From the NCBI GenBank assembly GCA_028290385.1, contig JAQGJZ010000221.1, positions 1-6,057 of the forward strand: a stretch of 6,057 nt of DNA, written 5' to 3'. Under the pieces are notes generated by a model. The model was not told the origin of the DNA and searched no databases. It worked only from the letters and a program-made list of their open reading frames with translations. Every line of letters starts with the position of its first letter. The stretch's first letter is position 1. This document shows, one piece after another, positions 1-6,033 of the stretch. The translations under genes were made by a program, and so were the position numbers. This stretch comes from Enterovirga sp. (GTDB taxonomy: Bacteria; Pseudomonadota; Alphaproteobacteria; Rhizobiales; Beijerinckiaceae).

Positions 1-705
1 GGCGATGATGGCACGGCTGTGCCGGCCGAAGGTGCGCGATGTCGAGCGCACGCCGATGATCGCGTCGTCGCGCTGATCCTGATGCCCGTAGACGGTGTCG
101 TAGCCGATGCACCAGCAATAGGCGCCCCAGTACATGAGCACGGGCGCCGCCCCCAGCGTACCGAAGACCGCCGCCCAGCCCATCAGGGCGCCCCACGCGA
201 AGCAGAGGCCGAACACGGCCTGGGGCATGGGAAAGAAGCGCTTCATGGCCGGGTAGATGGCCACCGGGACCAGCGACAGGCAGCCGAGCGCGATCGAGAA
301 GGGGTTCAGCTGCAGCAGCACGATCAGCCCCGCAAGGGACTGGGCTGCCGCGAAGGCGAGCGCCGGTTTCACGCCGATCTGGCCGGACGCGAGCGGGCGC
401 AGCCGCGTGCGCTCGACGCGGGCGTCGATGTCGCGGTCGAGGATGTCGTTCCAGGTCGAGCCCGCGCCCCGCATGACAAAGGCCCCGACATAGAAGAGGG
501 CGAGGTGCCAGACGAGGTGGTCGGTTCGGCCCGACGCGCCGGCCGCGAGCGCCGCCGACCACCAGCACGGCCACATCAGCAGCCAGGAGCCGATCGGCCG
601 GTCGTAGCGGCCGAGGCGCAGCCACGGCTTCCAGGTCTCGGGTGCGAGATTGTCGACCGGGTTCCAGCGCGGAGCGTCCGCGACAGGCGGCGTTTCGGAG
701 ACCAT
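1..705 (-). CDS. ubiA: 4-hydroxybenzoate polyprenyltransferase UbiA, 3' end cut by window edge
   Basis: This integral inner-membrane enzyme attaches the polyprenyl chain to 4-hydroxybenzoate, the first membrane step of ubiquinone synthesis. The minus strand reads open for 235 codons from an ATG at 705 to base 1. Both aspartate-rich prenyl-diphosphate/Mg2+ motifs of the UbiA family are present: N86-D87-x2-D90-R-D92-x-D94, and Y202-D203-x2-Y206 followed by D210 and D213-D214. The family stretch RYDRPIGSWLLMWPCWWSA lies at 33-51, and several hydrophobic helices follow (about 65-82, 115-133, 136-151, 163-181, 187-201). Family members are usually about 290-320 residues, so some 60-80 C-terminal residues lie off the window. 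The start is supported by the family-like N terminus; the only Shine-Dalgarno-like sequence, AGGA, sits a rather long 11 nt upstream. Partner genes of the pathway are not visible. A related prenyltransferase such as a menaquinone or heme enzyme is much less likely, given the motif spelling. Confidence 0.95.
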   Translation of the reverse strand, partial: MVSETPPVADAPRWNPVDNLAPETWKPWLRLGRYDRPIGSWLLMWPCWWSAALAAGASGRTDHLVWHLALFYVGAFVMRGAGSTWNDILDRDIDARVERTRLRPLASGQIGVKPALAFAAAQSLAGLIVLLQLNPFSIALGCLSLVPVAIYPAMKRFFPMPQAVFGLCFAWGALMGWAAVFGTLGAAPVLMYWGAYCWCIGYDTVYGHQDQRDDAIIGVRSTSRTFGRHSRAIIA

Positions 706-838
706 CAGCCGGTCAGTCCTGAAGAGGAAGTTTGGGACCCGCTTCTGAACCGCAACCAGACCCCGCTTGCAACAGGACGCCTAGGGGCCGGCACCGGAGC
801 TCAACGGGGGCGCCTTACTCAGCACGCCCGCGGGGTCC

Positions 839-864
839 CGCCCATCGCGCTCTCGCGACGGGCG
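839..864 (-). promoter_or_regulatory. Strong hairpin in the probable ubiA leader
   Basis: Read on the minus strand, this is an 11-pair stem (CGCCCGTCGCG with CGCGATGGGCG) closed by an AGAG loop. The single non-Watson-Crick position is a G.U pair on the minus-strand RNA but an A.C mismatch on the plus-strand RNA, so the structure fits a minus-strand transcript better. It lies 133 nt upstream of the ubiA start. Directly downstream is one arm (830-837) of an 8-bp inverted repeat whose partner is 759-766, so a larger folded leader is possible. There is no U-run after the stem, so a classical terminator is unlikely. The function is unknown; a chance GC-rich palindrome cannot be excluded. Confidence 0.4.
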
Positions 865-934
865 TAACCGGCGCTCTCGAGGCGCCGCCGCAGGGGCGTC
901 AGGGTGCCTGAATCCAGGAACAGCGGCGCGCCGA

Positions 935-952
935 ATCTAAGTCGTGCTAGAT
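935..952. promoter_or_regulatory. Candidate operator upstream of ohr
   Basis: ATCTA and TAGAT form a perfect 5-bp inverted repeat around an 8-nt centre, 18 bp in all, ending 51 nt before the ohr start. It is an AT-richer island in GC-rich sequence. ohr genes are commonly repressed by the MarR-family peroxide sensor OhrR, which binds inverted repeats of about this size overlapping the promoter. The right arm (CTAGAT) could also serve as a -10 element. The arms do not match the published OhrR box closely from memory, and no ohrR gene is in the window, so this is a position-based guess. Confidence 0.25.
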
Positions 953-991
953 GGGCGCCGCGCAACCCAGTCGGGCCGGAACGGCCGCGCG

Positions 992-998
992 AAGGAGG
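992..998 (+). promoter_or_regulatory. Shine-Dalgarno of ohr
   Basis: AAGGAGG lies 5 nt before the ATG at 1004. It is the best ribosome binding site in the window. It decides the start, because an in-frame ATG at 944 would add 20 residues without family resemblance and without a comparable site. Confidence 0.85.
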
Positions 999-1003
999 GT
1001 TTG

Positions 1004-1432
1004 ATGGTGAAGGTGCTGTACACGGCGCACGGCCACGCGACGGGCGGCGGCCGCGAAGGCTCGGCCCAGACCGACGACAAGGTGGTCGACCTCAAGCTGA
1101 CGACCCCCAAGGCGCTCGGCGGAGCGGGCAATCCCGGGACCAATCCGGAGCAGCTCTTCGCCGTCGGCTATTCCGCCTGTTTCCTCGGCGCGATGCGGTT
1201 CGTCGGCGGCCGTGACAAGATCCCGGTGCCGGCCGACGCGAAGGTCGAAACCGCCGTTGGAATCGGCCCGCGCGAGGATGGCGAGGGCTTCGGCATCACG
1301 GCCGACCTCACGATCACGCTGCCGGGGCTGAACCGCGAGCAGGCGGAGGAACTGGTCCGCCGCGCCGACATCGTGTGCCCCTATTCGCACGCGACGCAGG
1401 GCAACATGCAAAAGACCCTGACGGTCGCGTGA
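1004..1432 (+). CDS. ohr: Organic hydroperoxide resistance protein (Ohr, OsmC superfamily)
   Basis: Ohr is a cytoplasmic thiol peroxidase that reduces organic and fatty-acid hydroperoxides to alcohols, classically recycled by dihydrolipoamide systems. The 142-residue product has the usual family length. The reactive cysteines are both present: C59 in GYSACF (peroxidatic) and C125 in VCPYSHAT (resolving). R17 and E49 match the conserved Arg/Glu pair that activates the peroxidatic cysteine. The C terminus has the typical YSHATQGN motif. The CPYSHAT motif with two cysteines separates Ohr from plain OsmC. The gene is monocistronic as seen: ubiA is divergent and the dcp-type peptidase gene converges, with 19 nt between stop codons. 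No adjacent ohrR regulator is visible, but a palindrome lies upstream (935-952). Confidence 0.96.
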   Translation: MVKVLYTAHGHATGGGREGSAQTDDKVVDLKLTTPKALGGAGNPGTNPEQLFAVGYSACFLGAMRFVGGRDKIPVPADAKVETAVGIGPREDGEGFGITADLTITLPGLNREQAEELVRRADIVCPYSHATQGNMQKTLTVA

Positions 1433-1440
1433 CGCCGGCC

Positions 1441-1468
1441 GCGGGGCGGGGCTATGCCTCCGCCTCGC
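1441..1468 (+). terminator. Possible ohr terminator overlapping the dcp 3' end
   Basis: The plus-strand RNA can form a 12-pair stem: GCGGGGCGGGGC (1441-1452) with GCCTCCGCCTCGC (1456-1468), a TAT triloop and one bulged C (1461). It starts 8 nt after the ohr stop. Two pairs are G.U on the plus strand but would be A.C mismatches on the minus strand, which points to use by ohr transcripts. No U-tract follows, so it is not a canonical intrinsic terminator. It covers the dcp-type gene's stop and last four sense codons. Confidence 0.4.
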
Positions 1469-3512
1469 TCGCCGTCGCGAGCAGCCCACGCTGGCGCATC
1501 AGCGCCTCCGGCGACGGCAGGCGCCCGCGAAAGGCCGTGTAGGCCTCGGCCGGATCGCGCAGATCGCCGGCCGAATACACGAAGCGTTTCAGCCGGCCCG
1601 CGGTCTCGGGATCAAAAATATCCTCGGCCTCCTCGAAGGCCGCGAAGCCGTCCGCATCCAGCGTCTCAGACCAGAGATAGCTGTAATAGGCCGAGGAATA
1701 GCCCTCGCCCGAGAAGACGTGCCCGAAATGCGGCGTCCGGTGCCGCATGACGATCGCGTCCGGCATGCGCAATTCCGCTAGGGCCGCCTGCTCGAAGGCG
1801 ACGACGTCGAGATTGTCCGCCGACGGCAAGAGGTGGAGTTCGAGATCCACCAGGGCCGAGGCGGTGTATTCCACGGTCGCAAAACCCTGGTTGAACAGCC
1901 GCGAGGCGAGCACCCGGTGGATCAGCGAATCCGGCATCGGCTCGCCCGTGCGGTAGTGGCGAGCGAAGCGGCGCAGCACGGCTGGCTGCTCCAGCCAGTG
2001 CTCGTAGAGCTGCGACGGGAACTCCACGAAGTCGCGCGAGACGGCGGTCCCGGCGAGCGACGGATAGGTCACGTCGGACAGGAGCCCGTGCAGCCCGTGC
2101 CCGAATTCGTGAAACAGCGTGCGGGCGTCGTCGAAGGAAAGGAGCGCCGGTTCGCCCCCCGTGCTCTTCGAAAAATTCATCACGTTGACGATGATCGGCC
2201 GGGTCTCGCCATCGAGCTTCCATTGGCCCCGGAAGGCGCTCATCCAAGCGCCCGATCGCTTGGAGGGCCGGGCGAAGTAATCGCCCAGGAAGAGCCCGAC
2301 CTGCCGGCCCTCGCGGTCCTTCACCTCGAAGGCGCGCACGTCCGGATGGTAGACGGGAACGTCGTCGCGCTCCGTGAAGGTGACGCCGAACAGCCGGGTG
2401 GCGCAGTCGAACGCCGCCGCGATCATCGAATCCAGCGTCAGGTAGGGTTTGACGCCTTCCGCATCGAGCGCGAACCGCTCCTTGCGCACGCGTTCGGCAT
2501 AGAAGCGCCAATCCCACGGCGCGATCGTGAAGTCGCCGCCCTCCGCATCGGCGAGCCGCTGCAGGTCGGCGGCCTCGCGCAAAGCGAGCGCACGCGCCGG
2601 CTCCCAGACCGAGCGCAGCAGCTCGAGCGCCCGCTCGGGCGTGCGGGCCATCGTGTCGTCCAGCCGGTAATGGGCGAAGCTTGGATAGCCGAGGAGGCGC
2701 GCCCGCTCCGCCCTGAGTTCCACCATCTCGGCGATGACCGCGCGGTTGTCGGTCGGGCCGCCGCCCTCCCCGCGGGCGAGCCAGGCGCGGAACGCGGTTT
2801 CGCGCAGGTCGCGGCGGGTGGAGTACTGGAGAAACGGCTCGATCGACGAGCGCGACAGCGTGATCACGTGGCCGTCGGTGCCGCGCTCGCGCGCCGCTTC
2901 GCGCGCGGCCGCAACCAGGAAGTCCGGCAGGCCGGCGAGGTCCGCCTCCGACTCGAGCGCGAGCGTGTAGGCCTGCTCGTCGGCGAGCACGTTCTGGCCG
3001 AAGCGCGTGCCGAGCACCGCGAGCCGCTCGCCGATCTCGGCGAGCCGCGCCCGCACCTCCGGCGAGCGCCCGGCGCCCTGGCGCACAAACAGCTTGTGCC
3101 ACTTGTCGAGGAGGCGCTGCTCCTCCGGGCCGAGGTTCAAGTCCGGCGCGCGTTCGGCGACCGCCGCGATGCGGCGGAACAGCGTGTCGTTCAGGTAGAT
3201 CGCGCTGTTGTGCTTCGACAGGGCGGGCGCCATCTCGCGCTCGATCGCCTTCAGGGTGTCGTCCGTATCCGCGCCCGTAAGGTTGAAGAAGGTCGCGGAG
3301 ATCCGGTTGAGGAGCCGCCCGCTCCGCTCCAGCGCGACGATCGTGTTCTCGAAGCTCGGGTCCGCGGGATCGTTCGTGATCGCGTCGACCTCGCGCCGGT
3401 CCTCTTCCATGGCGCGCTCAAAAGCGTCGCGGAAGCCGGCCCGGTCGATTCGGTCGAAAGGCGGCGCCTCGAACGGCGTCGTCCATGGAAGAAGAAGAGC
3501 GTTGCCGGTCAC
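1452..3512 (-). CDS. dcp: M3 family metallopeptidase, peptidyl-dipeptidase Dcp type
   Basis: This zinc peptidase releases C-terminal dipeptides from short peptides and works in peptide turnover. The product is 686 residues, close to the 681 of E. coli Dcp. It opens with the Dcp-like N terminus (LLLPWTTPFEAPPFDRI). The active site is H468-E469-F-G-H472, with the third zinc ligand E497 in DFVEFPSQ. The substrate-binding loop HVFSGEGYSSAYYSYLW (598-614) carries Y605 and Y612, the tyrosines typical of the family. No signal peptide is seen, so it is probably cytoplasmic. The GTG at 3512 is chosen because GAGG stands 5 nt upstream and the family N terminus begins just after it; an ATG at 3566 would add 18 unrelated residues. 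Oligopeptidase A (PrlC) is the alternative name within M3, but the N terminus and the C-terminal loop fit Dcp better. Confidence 0.93.
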   Translation of the reverse strand: MTGNALLLPWTTPFEAPPFDRIDRAGFRDAFERAMEEDRREVDAITNDPADPSFENTIVALERSGRLLNRISATFFNLTGADTDDTLKAIEREMAPALSKHNSAIYLNDTLFRRIAAVAERAPDLNLGPEEQRLLDKWHKLFVRQGAGRSPEVRARLAEIGERLAVLGTRFGQNVLADEQAYTLALESEADLAGLPDFLVAAAREAARERGTDGHVITLSRSSIEPFLQYSTRRDLRETAFRAWLARGEGGGPTDNRAVIAEMVELRAERARLLGYPSFAHYRLDDTMARTPERALELLRSVWEPARALALREAADLQRLADAEGGDFTIAPWDWRFYAERVRKERFALDAEGVKPYLTLDSMIAAAFDCATRLFGVTFTERDDVPVYHPDVRAFEVKDREGRQVGLFLGDYFARPSKRSGAWMSAFRGQWKLDGETRPIIVNVMNFSKSTGGEPALLSFDDARTLFHEFGHGLHGLLSDVTYPSLAGTAVSRDFVEFPSQLYEHWLEQPAVLRRFARHYRTGEPMPDSLIHRVLASRLFNQGFATVEYTASALVDLELHLLPSADNLDVVAFEQAALAELRMPDAIVMRHRTPHFGHVFSGEGYSSAYYSYLWSETLDADGFAAFEEAEDIFDPETAGRLKRFVYSAGDLRDPAEAYTAFRGRLPSPEALMRQRGLLATASEAEA

Positions 3513-3517
3513 GGTTA

Positions 3518-3521
3518 CCTC
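3518..3521 (-). promoter_or_regulatory. Shine-Dalgarno of dcp
   Basis: Minus-strand GAGG is followed by TAACC and then the GTG codon at 3512, a 5-nt spacing. It favours the GTG over the upstream ATG at 3566. Confidence 0.6.
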
Positions 3522-3555
3522 GCGAGGTGACCGCTCCGCTTGGCACGATGCAACT

Positions 3556-3574
3556 CGGCCCGGCAACTGGGCCG
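3556..3574 (-). promoter_or_regulatory. Hairpin between the small ORF and dcp
   Basis: CGGCCC and GGGCCG form a perfect 6-bp stem with a 7-nt loop. It lies 23 nt after the stop of the small ORF and 43 nt before the dcp start. No U-run follows on either strand. It could be a weak terminator of the upstream transcript, a processing site or a dcp leader structure; nothing in the sequence decides between these. Confidence 0.3.
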
Positions 3575-3597
3575 ATCGTCAGGGATCCTCCAGATCC

Positions 3598-3699
3598 TCA
3601 GAACGCGCCGAACACGATGGCTCCGATCAAGCCGAGTGCAACGCAGGCCGCCGCGGCCTGCATGCGACTCCACCAGTCCGGTCTCAACAGAACGTCCAT
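3598..3699 (-). CDS. Candidate small single-pass membrane protein, 33 aa
   Basis: I do not recognise this protein. From an ATG at 3699 it reads 33 codons: a short polar head (MDVLLRPDWWSRMQ) and one hydrophobic helix (about residues 15-33, AAAACVALGLIGAIVFGAF) running to the stop. The charge pattern, with an Arg just before the helix and nothing charged after it, looks like a small inner-membrane protein. GGGGG lies 5 nt upstream of the ATG and may pair weakly with the ribosome. An in-frame ATG at 3711 would add four residues. It sits on the same strand between the amidase and dcp genes, 85 nt from dcp and 114 nt from the amidase. Its reality rests on composition and position only; a chance frame is possible. 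Confidence 0.4.
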   Translation of the reverse strand: MDVLLRPDWWSRMQAAAACVALGLIGAIVFGAF

Positions 3700-3777
3700 G
3701 GCAGCCCCCATGCCTGACGCCGGAATGAACGCGAGGCTAGCGGGACCGGTTGCAACACGCCAGCGGCTTTCGATGAC

Positions 3778-3801
3778 GCGGCGCAACCGCAATCGCGCCG
3801 C
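3778..3801 (-). terminator. Possible terminator hairpin after the amidase gene
   Basis: GCGGCGC and GCGCCGC form a perfect 7-bp stem around GATTGCGGTT. On the minus-strand RNA two more pairs (G.U and A-U) can close the loop to six bases. It begins 12 nt after the amidase stop, where a terminator would be expected. There is no U-tract, so it may be a Rho-assisted end or an mRNA 3'-stabilising stem. If it terminates, the small ORF and dcp need their own promoter in 3700-3777, where only a weak GCTAGCC -10-like element was noticed. Confidence 0.4.
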
Positions 3802-3813
3802 ACCGCCGCAACC

Positions 3814-5049
3814 TCACGCGCCTTGATGAGCCCGCTCAAGCACTTGCGCGATCGAGAGCGCCAGAGCGTCCCGCGCAAACGGCGCGATCACCTGCACGCC
3901 CACGGGCAGCCCCGCCTCCCAAACCAGCCCCGGCACGTTGACGCAGGGTGTCCCGAGCAGTGTCCAGAGTCGGTTGTAGCGCGGGTCCCCGGTCGAGCCG
4001 TGGCCGCGCGGGGCCGCCCCGGGGGCCGGATACGTGATCACCGCGTCCAGCTCGGCAAACAGCTCCTTCGTGTCGCGGCGCGCGCGATTCGCAAGCCGGC
4101 GGGCGTCGTCATAGGCCCCGCCCGTGATCGCCTGGGCGGCATCGAGCGCCGCCCGGACATTGGGCGCGATCGCGTCGCGGTGGTGGTCGTATTCCCACGC
4201 AAGGGCGTGCTTGGCCTCGAAATCCTGGATCGTGCCATGCGCCTCCCAGGCCTCCGCGAAGGAGGCCGGGGGCTTCACGTCCCAGATCTCCGCGCCCGCC
4301 TGCGACAGGAGAAGCGCCGCGCGTTCGAGCGCCCTGCCCGCGGCAGGATCCGGCACGCCCGCGAAATCCTGCGTCACGACGCCGATCCGCGGCTTGGCGG
4401 GCGCGTTCAGCGGCATGGGCCGCCCGCTCACGAGCTCGAGGGCGAGCGCCACGTCCGGCACGCCTGCCGCGAACAGGCCGACCGTATCGAGCGTCCAGGC
4501 AAAGCATTTGACCCCGACGGTCGGGATCAGCCGGAAGGACGGCTTGATCGCGGCCGTTCCGCAATAGGCCGCCGGGCGGATCACGGAGCCGCCCGTCTGC
4601 GTCCCGAGCGCGAGCGGGATCAAGCCGGCGCCAACCGCCGCGGCCGAGCCGGCCGACGAGCCGCCCGGCGTGTGCCCAGGCAGGTGCGGGTTGCGGGTCG
4701 CGGTCGGATCGGTCGACGCGAAGGCTGTCGTCGTCGTCTTGCCGATCACGGTGGCGCCTGCCCGCTTCAGGGCGGACACGACCGGCGCGTCCGCACGGGG
4801 CGTCCAGCCCGCATAGATCTGCGACCCCATCTCGGTCGGCATCTCGGCGGTGTCGATGATGTCCTTCACGCCGACCGCGATGCCGTTCAGCGGCCCGCGT
4901 CCCGAGGGCTTCGCGTTCGGGTCGAGATACACGAAGGCGCCGACCTCGCCTTCACGCTCGGCGATCGCTTCATCGCTGAGGCGGAAGGCGCCGTCGGGCG
5001 TGAGCGCGCCCGACTCGATGCGCCGGAGAAGGTCGACGAGGGAAAGCAT
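3814..5049 (-). CDS. Amidase signature family hydrolase
   Basis: This 411-residue hydrolase of the amidase signature family cleaves amide bonds; the substrate cannot be read from the sequence. The Ser-cisSer-Lys triad is complete: K62 in GVKD, S131 in the GGSSAGS loop and S155 in TGGSVIRPA. The 24-residue spacing between the two serines is that of the family. The C-terminal part (LGTPCVNVPG, then LPVGVQVIAP) is also typical. The spelling GTQTGGSVIRPA is the variant seen in many stand-alone amidases rather than GatA, and no gatB or gatC is nearby. No signal peptide is seen, so it is likely cytoplasmic. The ATG at 5049 gives the usual amidase opening (LSLVDLLRRIESGALTP) but has no clear ribosome site. 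A GTG at 5103 adds 18 residues and does have AGGA 4 nt upstream, so the start is uncertain. The gene is divergent from the extensin-like gene. Confidence 0.92.
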   Translation of the reverse strand: MLSLVDLLRRIESGALTPDGAFRLSDEAIAEREGEVGAFVYLDPNAKPSGRGPLNGIAVGVKDIIDTAEMPTEMGSQIYAGWTPRADAPVVSALKRAGATVIGKTTTTAFASTDPTATRNPHLPGHTPGGSSAGSAAAVGAGLIPLALGTQTGGSVIRPAAYCGTAAIKPSFRLIPTVGVKCFAWTLDTVGLFAAGVPDVALALELVSGRPMPLNAPAKPRIGVVTQDFAGVPDPAAGRALERAALLLSQAGAEIWDVKPPASFAEAWEAHGTIQDFEAKHALAWEYDHHRDAIAPNVRAALDAAQAITGGAYDDARRLANRARRDTKELFAELDAVITYPAPGAAPRGHGSTGDPRYNRLWTLLGTPCVNVPGLVWEAGLPVGVQVIAPFARDALALSIAQVLERAHQGA

Positions 5050-5184
5050 GGGCAGGCCCGCTGATGGTCGGTTCCGCTTATCACGGGCCGTTCCGCAGGC
5101 CACCCGATCCTGCCCCGATTCGGCTCAGGCGCGCGCGGCGCCCGTTGAAGAGCCCTTAACCGGACACGTCGCATTTTCCGCGTC

Positions 5185-6033
5185 ATGCGTCGTGGCTTTG
5201 TTGCGTTTTTGGCCTTGGCGCTCGTGGGCGTCGGGCTCGTGGGTTGCGGGCGCTTCGGCTTCGAGCAGCGAGAAGCCTGGCGAACCCAGGCCGAAGAGGC
5301 GTGCCTCGCCTCGAAGCTCGTCACGCCCACCGCCTACATGTCCCGCGCGTCCGAGATTGACGGGCCCGGCGCCTGCGGGATCTCCTACCCGTTCAAGGTC
5401 GCGGCGCTCGGCGGCGGCAGCATCGGCCTCTCCAACCGTTTGACGCTGGGCTGCCCGATCATCCCCGAGATCGACGCGTGGCTGAACGGCACCGTGCAGC
5501 CCGCGGCCGAGCTTTATTTCGGCACGACGGTCGCCGAACTCCGGGCTGGCTCCTATTCCTGCCGCGGGCGCAACAACCGCGCCGGCGCCAAGCTCTCCGA
5601 ACACTCCTTCGGCAACGCCCTCGACGTGATGTCCTTCAAGCTCGCGGACGGCCGCACGATCAGCGTCGAGAAGGGCTGGAAGGGCGCCCAGGACGAGCAG
5701 GAATTCCTGCGTGAGGTGTTCATCGGGGCGTGCCAGCACTTCACGACGGTGCTCGCGCCGGGCTCCGACATCTATCACTACAACCACTTCCACCTGGATC
5801 TCGCCCGGCACGACCCGCGCGGCCGCCGCCGCATCTGCAAGCCGCTGATCAAGTTCGAACCGCGGCTCGATCCCAACCGCCCGACCGATGCGCCCGCCAC
5901 GCAGCCGCGGCCCGCCATCCGCCCCCTGCCGCAGGCCGACGAGCCGCTCGAGATCGAGGAAGAAGGCGATCCCTACGCGGTCTCGTCCGGCCAGAGCCGC
6001 ATGCCGGCCGCCGCCGTATCTGCAAGCCGCTGA
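5185..6033 (+). CDS. Extensin-like C-terminal domain lipoprotein
   Basis: This is a predicted envelope lipoprotein of 282 residues. A short basic N terminus and hydrophobic stretch lead to the lipobox L18-V-G-C21, so cleavage and lipidation at C21 are expected. Residues about 35-220 are the proteobacterial extensin-like C domain. It contains S138-E-H140-S-F-G-N-A-L-D147 and H198-Y-N-H201-F-H203-L-D205, resembling the zinc-site motifs of M15/VanY-type peptidoglycan peptidases. Six further cysteines (40, 64, 90, 126, 183, 218) could form three disulfides, fitting export. A Pro-rich then acidic tail (about 230-265) follows. The last residues and the stop come from an out-of-frame copy of codons 213-229, so the natural C terminus is doubtful. 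No Shine-Dalgarno is visible before the ATG; the start rests on the signal peptide. The in vivo role is not established; cell-wall turnover is an inference. Confidence 0.85.
   Translation: MRRGFVAFLALALVGVGLVGCGRFGFEQREAWRTQAEEACLASKLVTPTAYMSRASEIDGPGACGISYPFKVAALGGGSIGLSNRLTLGCPIIPEIDAWLNGTVQPAAELYFGTTVAELRAGSYSCRGRNNRAGAKLSEHSFGNALDVMSFKLADGRTISVEKGWKGAQDEQEFLREVFIGACQHFTTVLAPGSDIYHYNHFHLDLARHDPRGRRRICKPLIKFEPRLDPNRPTDAPATQPRPAIRPLPQADEPLEIEEEGDPYAVSSGQSRMPAAAVSASR
5821..5872 (+). repeat. 52-bp direct repeat, copy 1
   Basis: This copy lies inside the extensin-like domain gene and encodes residues 213-229 in the gene's own frame (the RICKPLIKFEPRLD region, including C218). It matches 6006-6057 at 51 of 52 positions; the difference is C at 5832 against T at 6017. 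Confidence 0.97.

Larger units (their letters stand above)
706..1003. other. Divergent intergenic region between ubiA and ohr
   Basis: This 298-bp gap separates two divergently transcribed genes and must carry both promoters. No convincing coding sequence is present: open frames here are extensions of antisense frames of the neighbours. It contains a strong hairpin (839-864), an 8-bp inverted repeat (759-766 with 830-837, GACCCCGC/GCGGGGTC), a 9-bp direct repeat (GCGCTCTCG at 847-855 and 871-879) and a short palindrome near ohr (935-952). A TTGCAA at 767-772 could be a -35 element for ubiA, but the matching -10 (TTCAGA) is poor. No tRNA or known riboswitch pattern was recognised. Confidence 0.6.

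Noticed and set aside
19..867. Plus-strand open frame of 282 codons over ubiA
   Set aside because: It is in-register antisense of ubiA, whose minus-strand frame has both aspartate-rich motifs and runs open to the window edge.
847..879. 9-bp direct repeat GCGCTCTCG (847-855, 871-879)
   Set aside because: It is short and GC-rich, one copy sits within the hairpin, and there is no third copy or spacing pattern to suggest a regulator array.
944..1003. Upstream in-frame ATG extension of ohr by 20 residues
   Set aside because: The near-perfect Shine-Dalgarno at 992-998 and the usual Ohr length both support the ATG at 1004, and the extension would run through the candidate operator/promoter.
1666..3102. 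Minus-strand frame of 478 codons overlapping dcp in another phase
   Set aside because: Its translation is Arg/Ala/Gly-rich shadow sequence. The competing frame has the HEFGH motif and full family length.
1833..3530. Long plus-strand open frame (565 codons) opposite the M3 peptidase
   Set aside because: It is exactly in codon register with the dcp-type gene on the other strand. Its openness follows from the absence of TTA, CTA and TCA codons in that gene. The translation is Arg/Glu/Gly-rich with no recognisable domain.
3823..5064. Long plus-strand open frame (413 codons) opposite the amidase
   Set aside because: It is in-register antisense of a clear amidase with a full catalytic triad; its own translation shows low-complexity Arg/Gly-rich composition.
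5125..5811. Minus-strand open frame of 228 codons opposite the extensin-like gene
   Set aside because: It is in-register antisense of the lipoprotein gene, with no recognisable domain or ribosome site.
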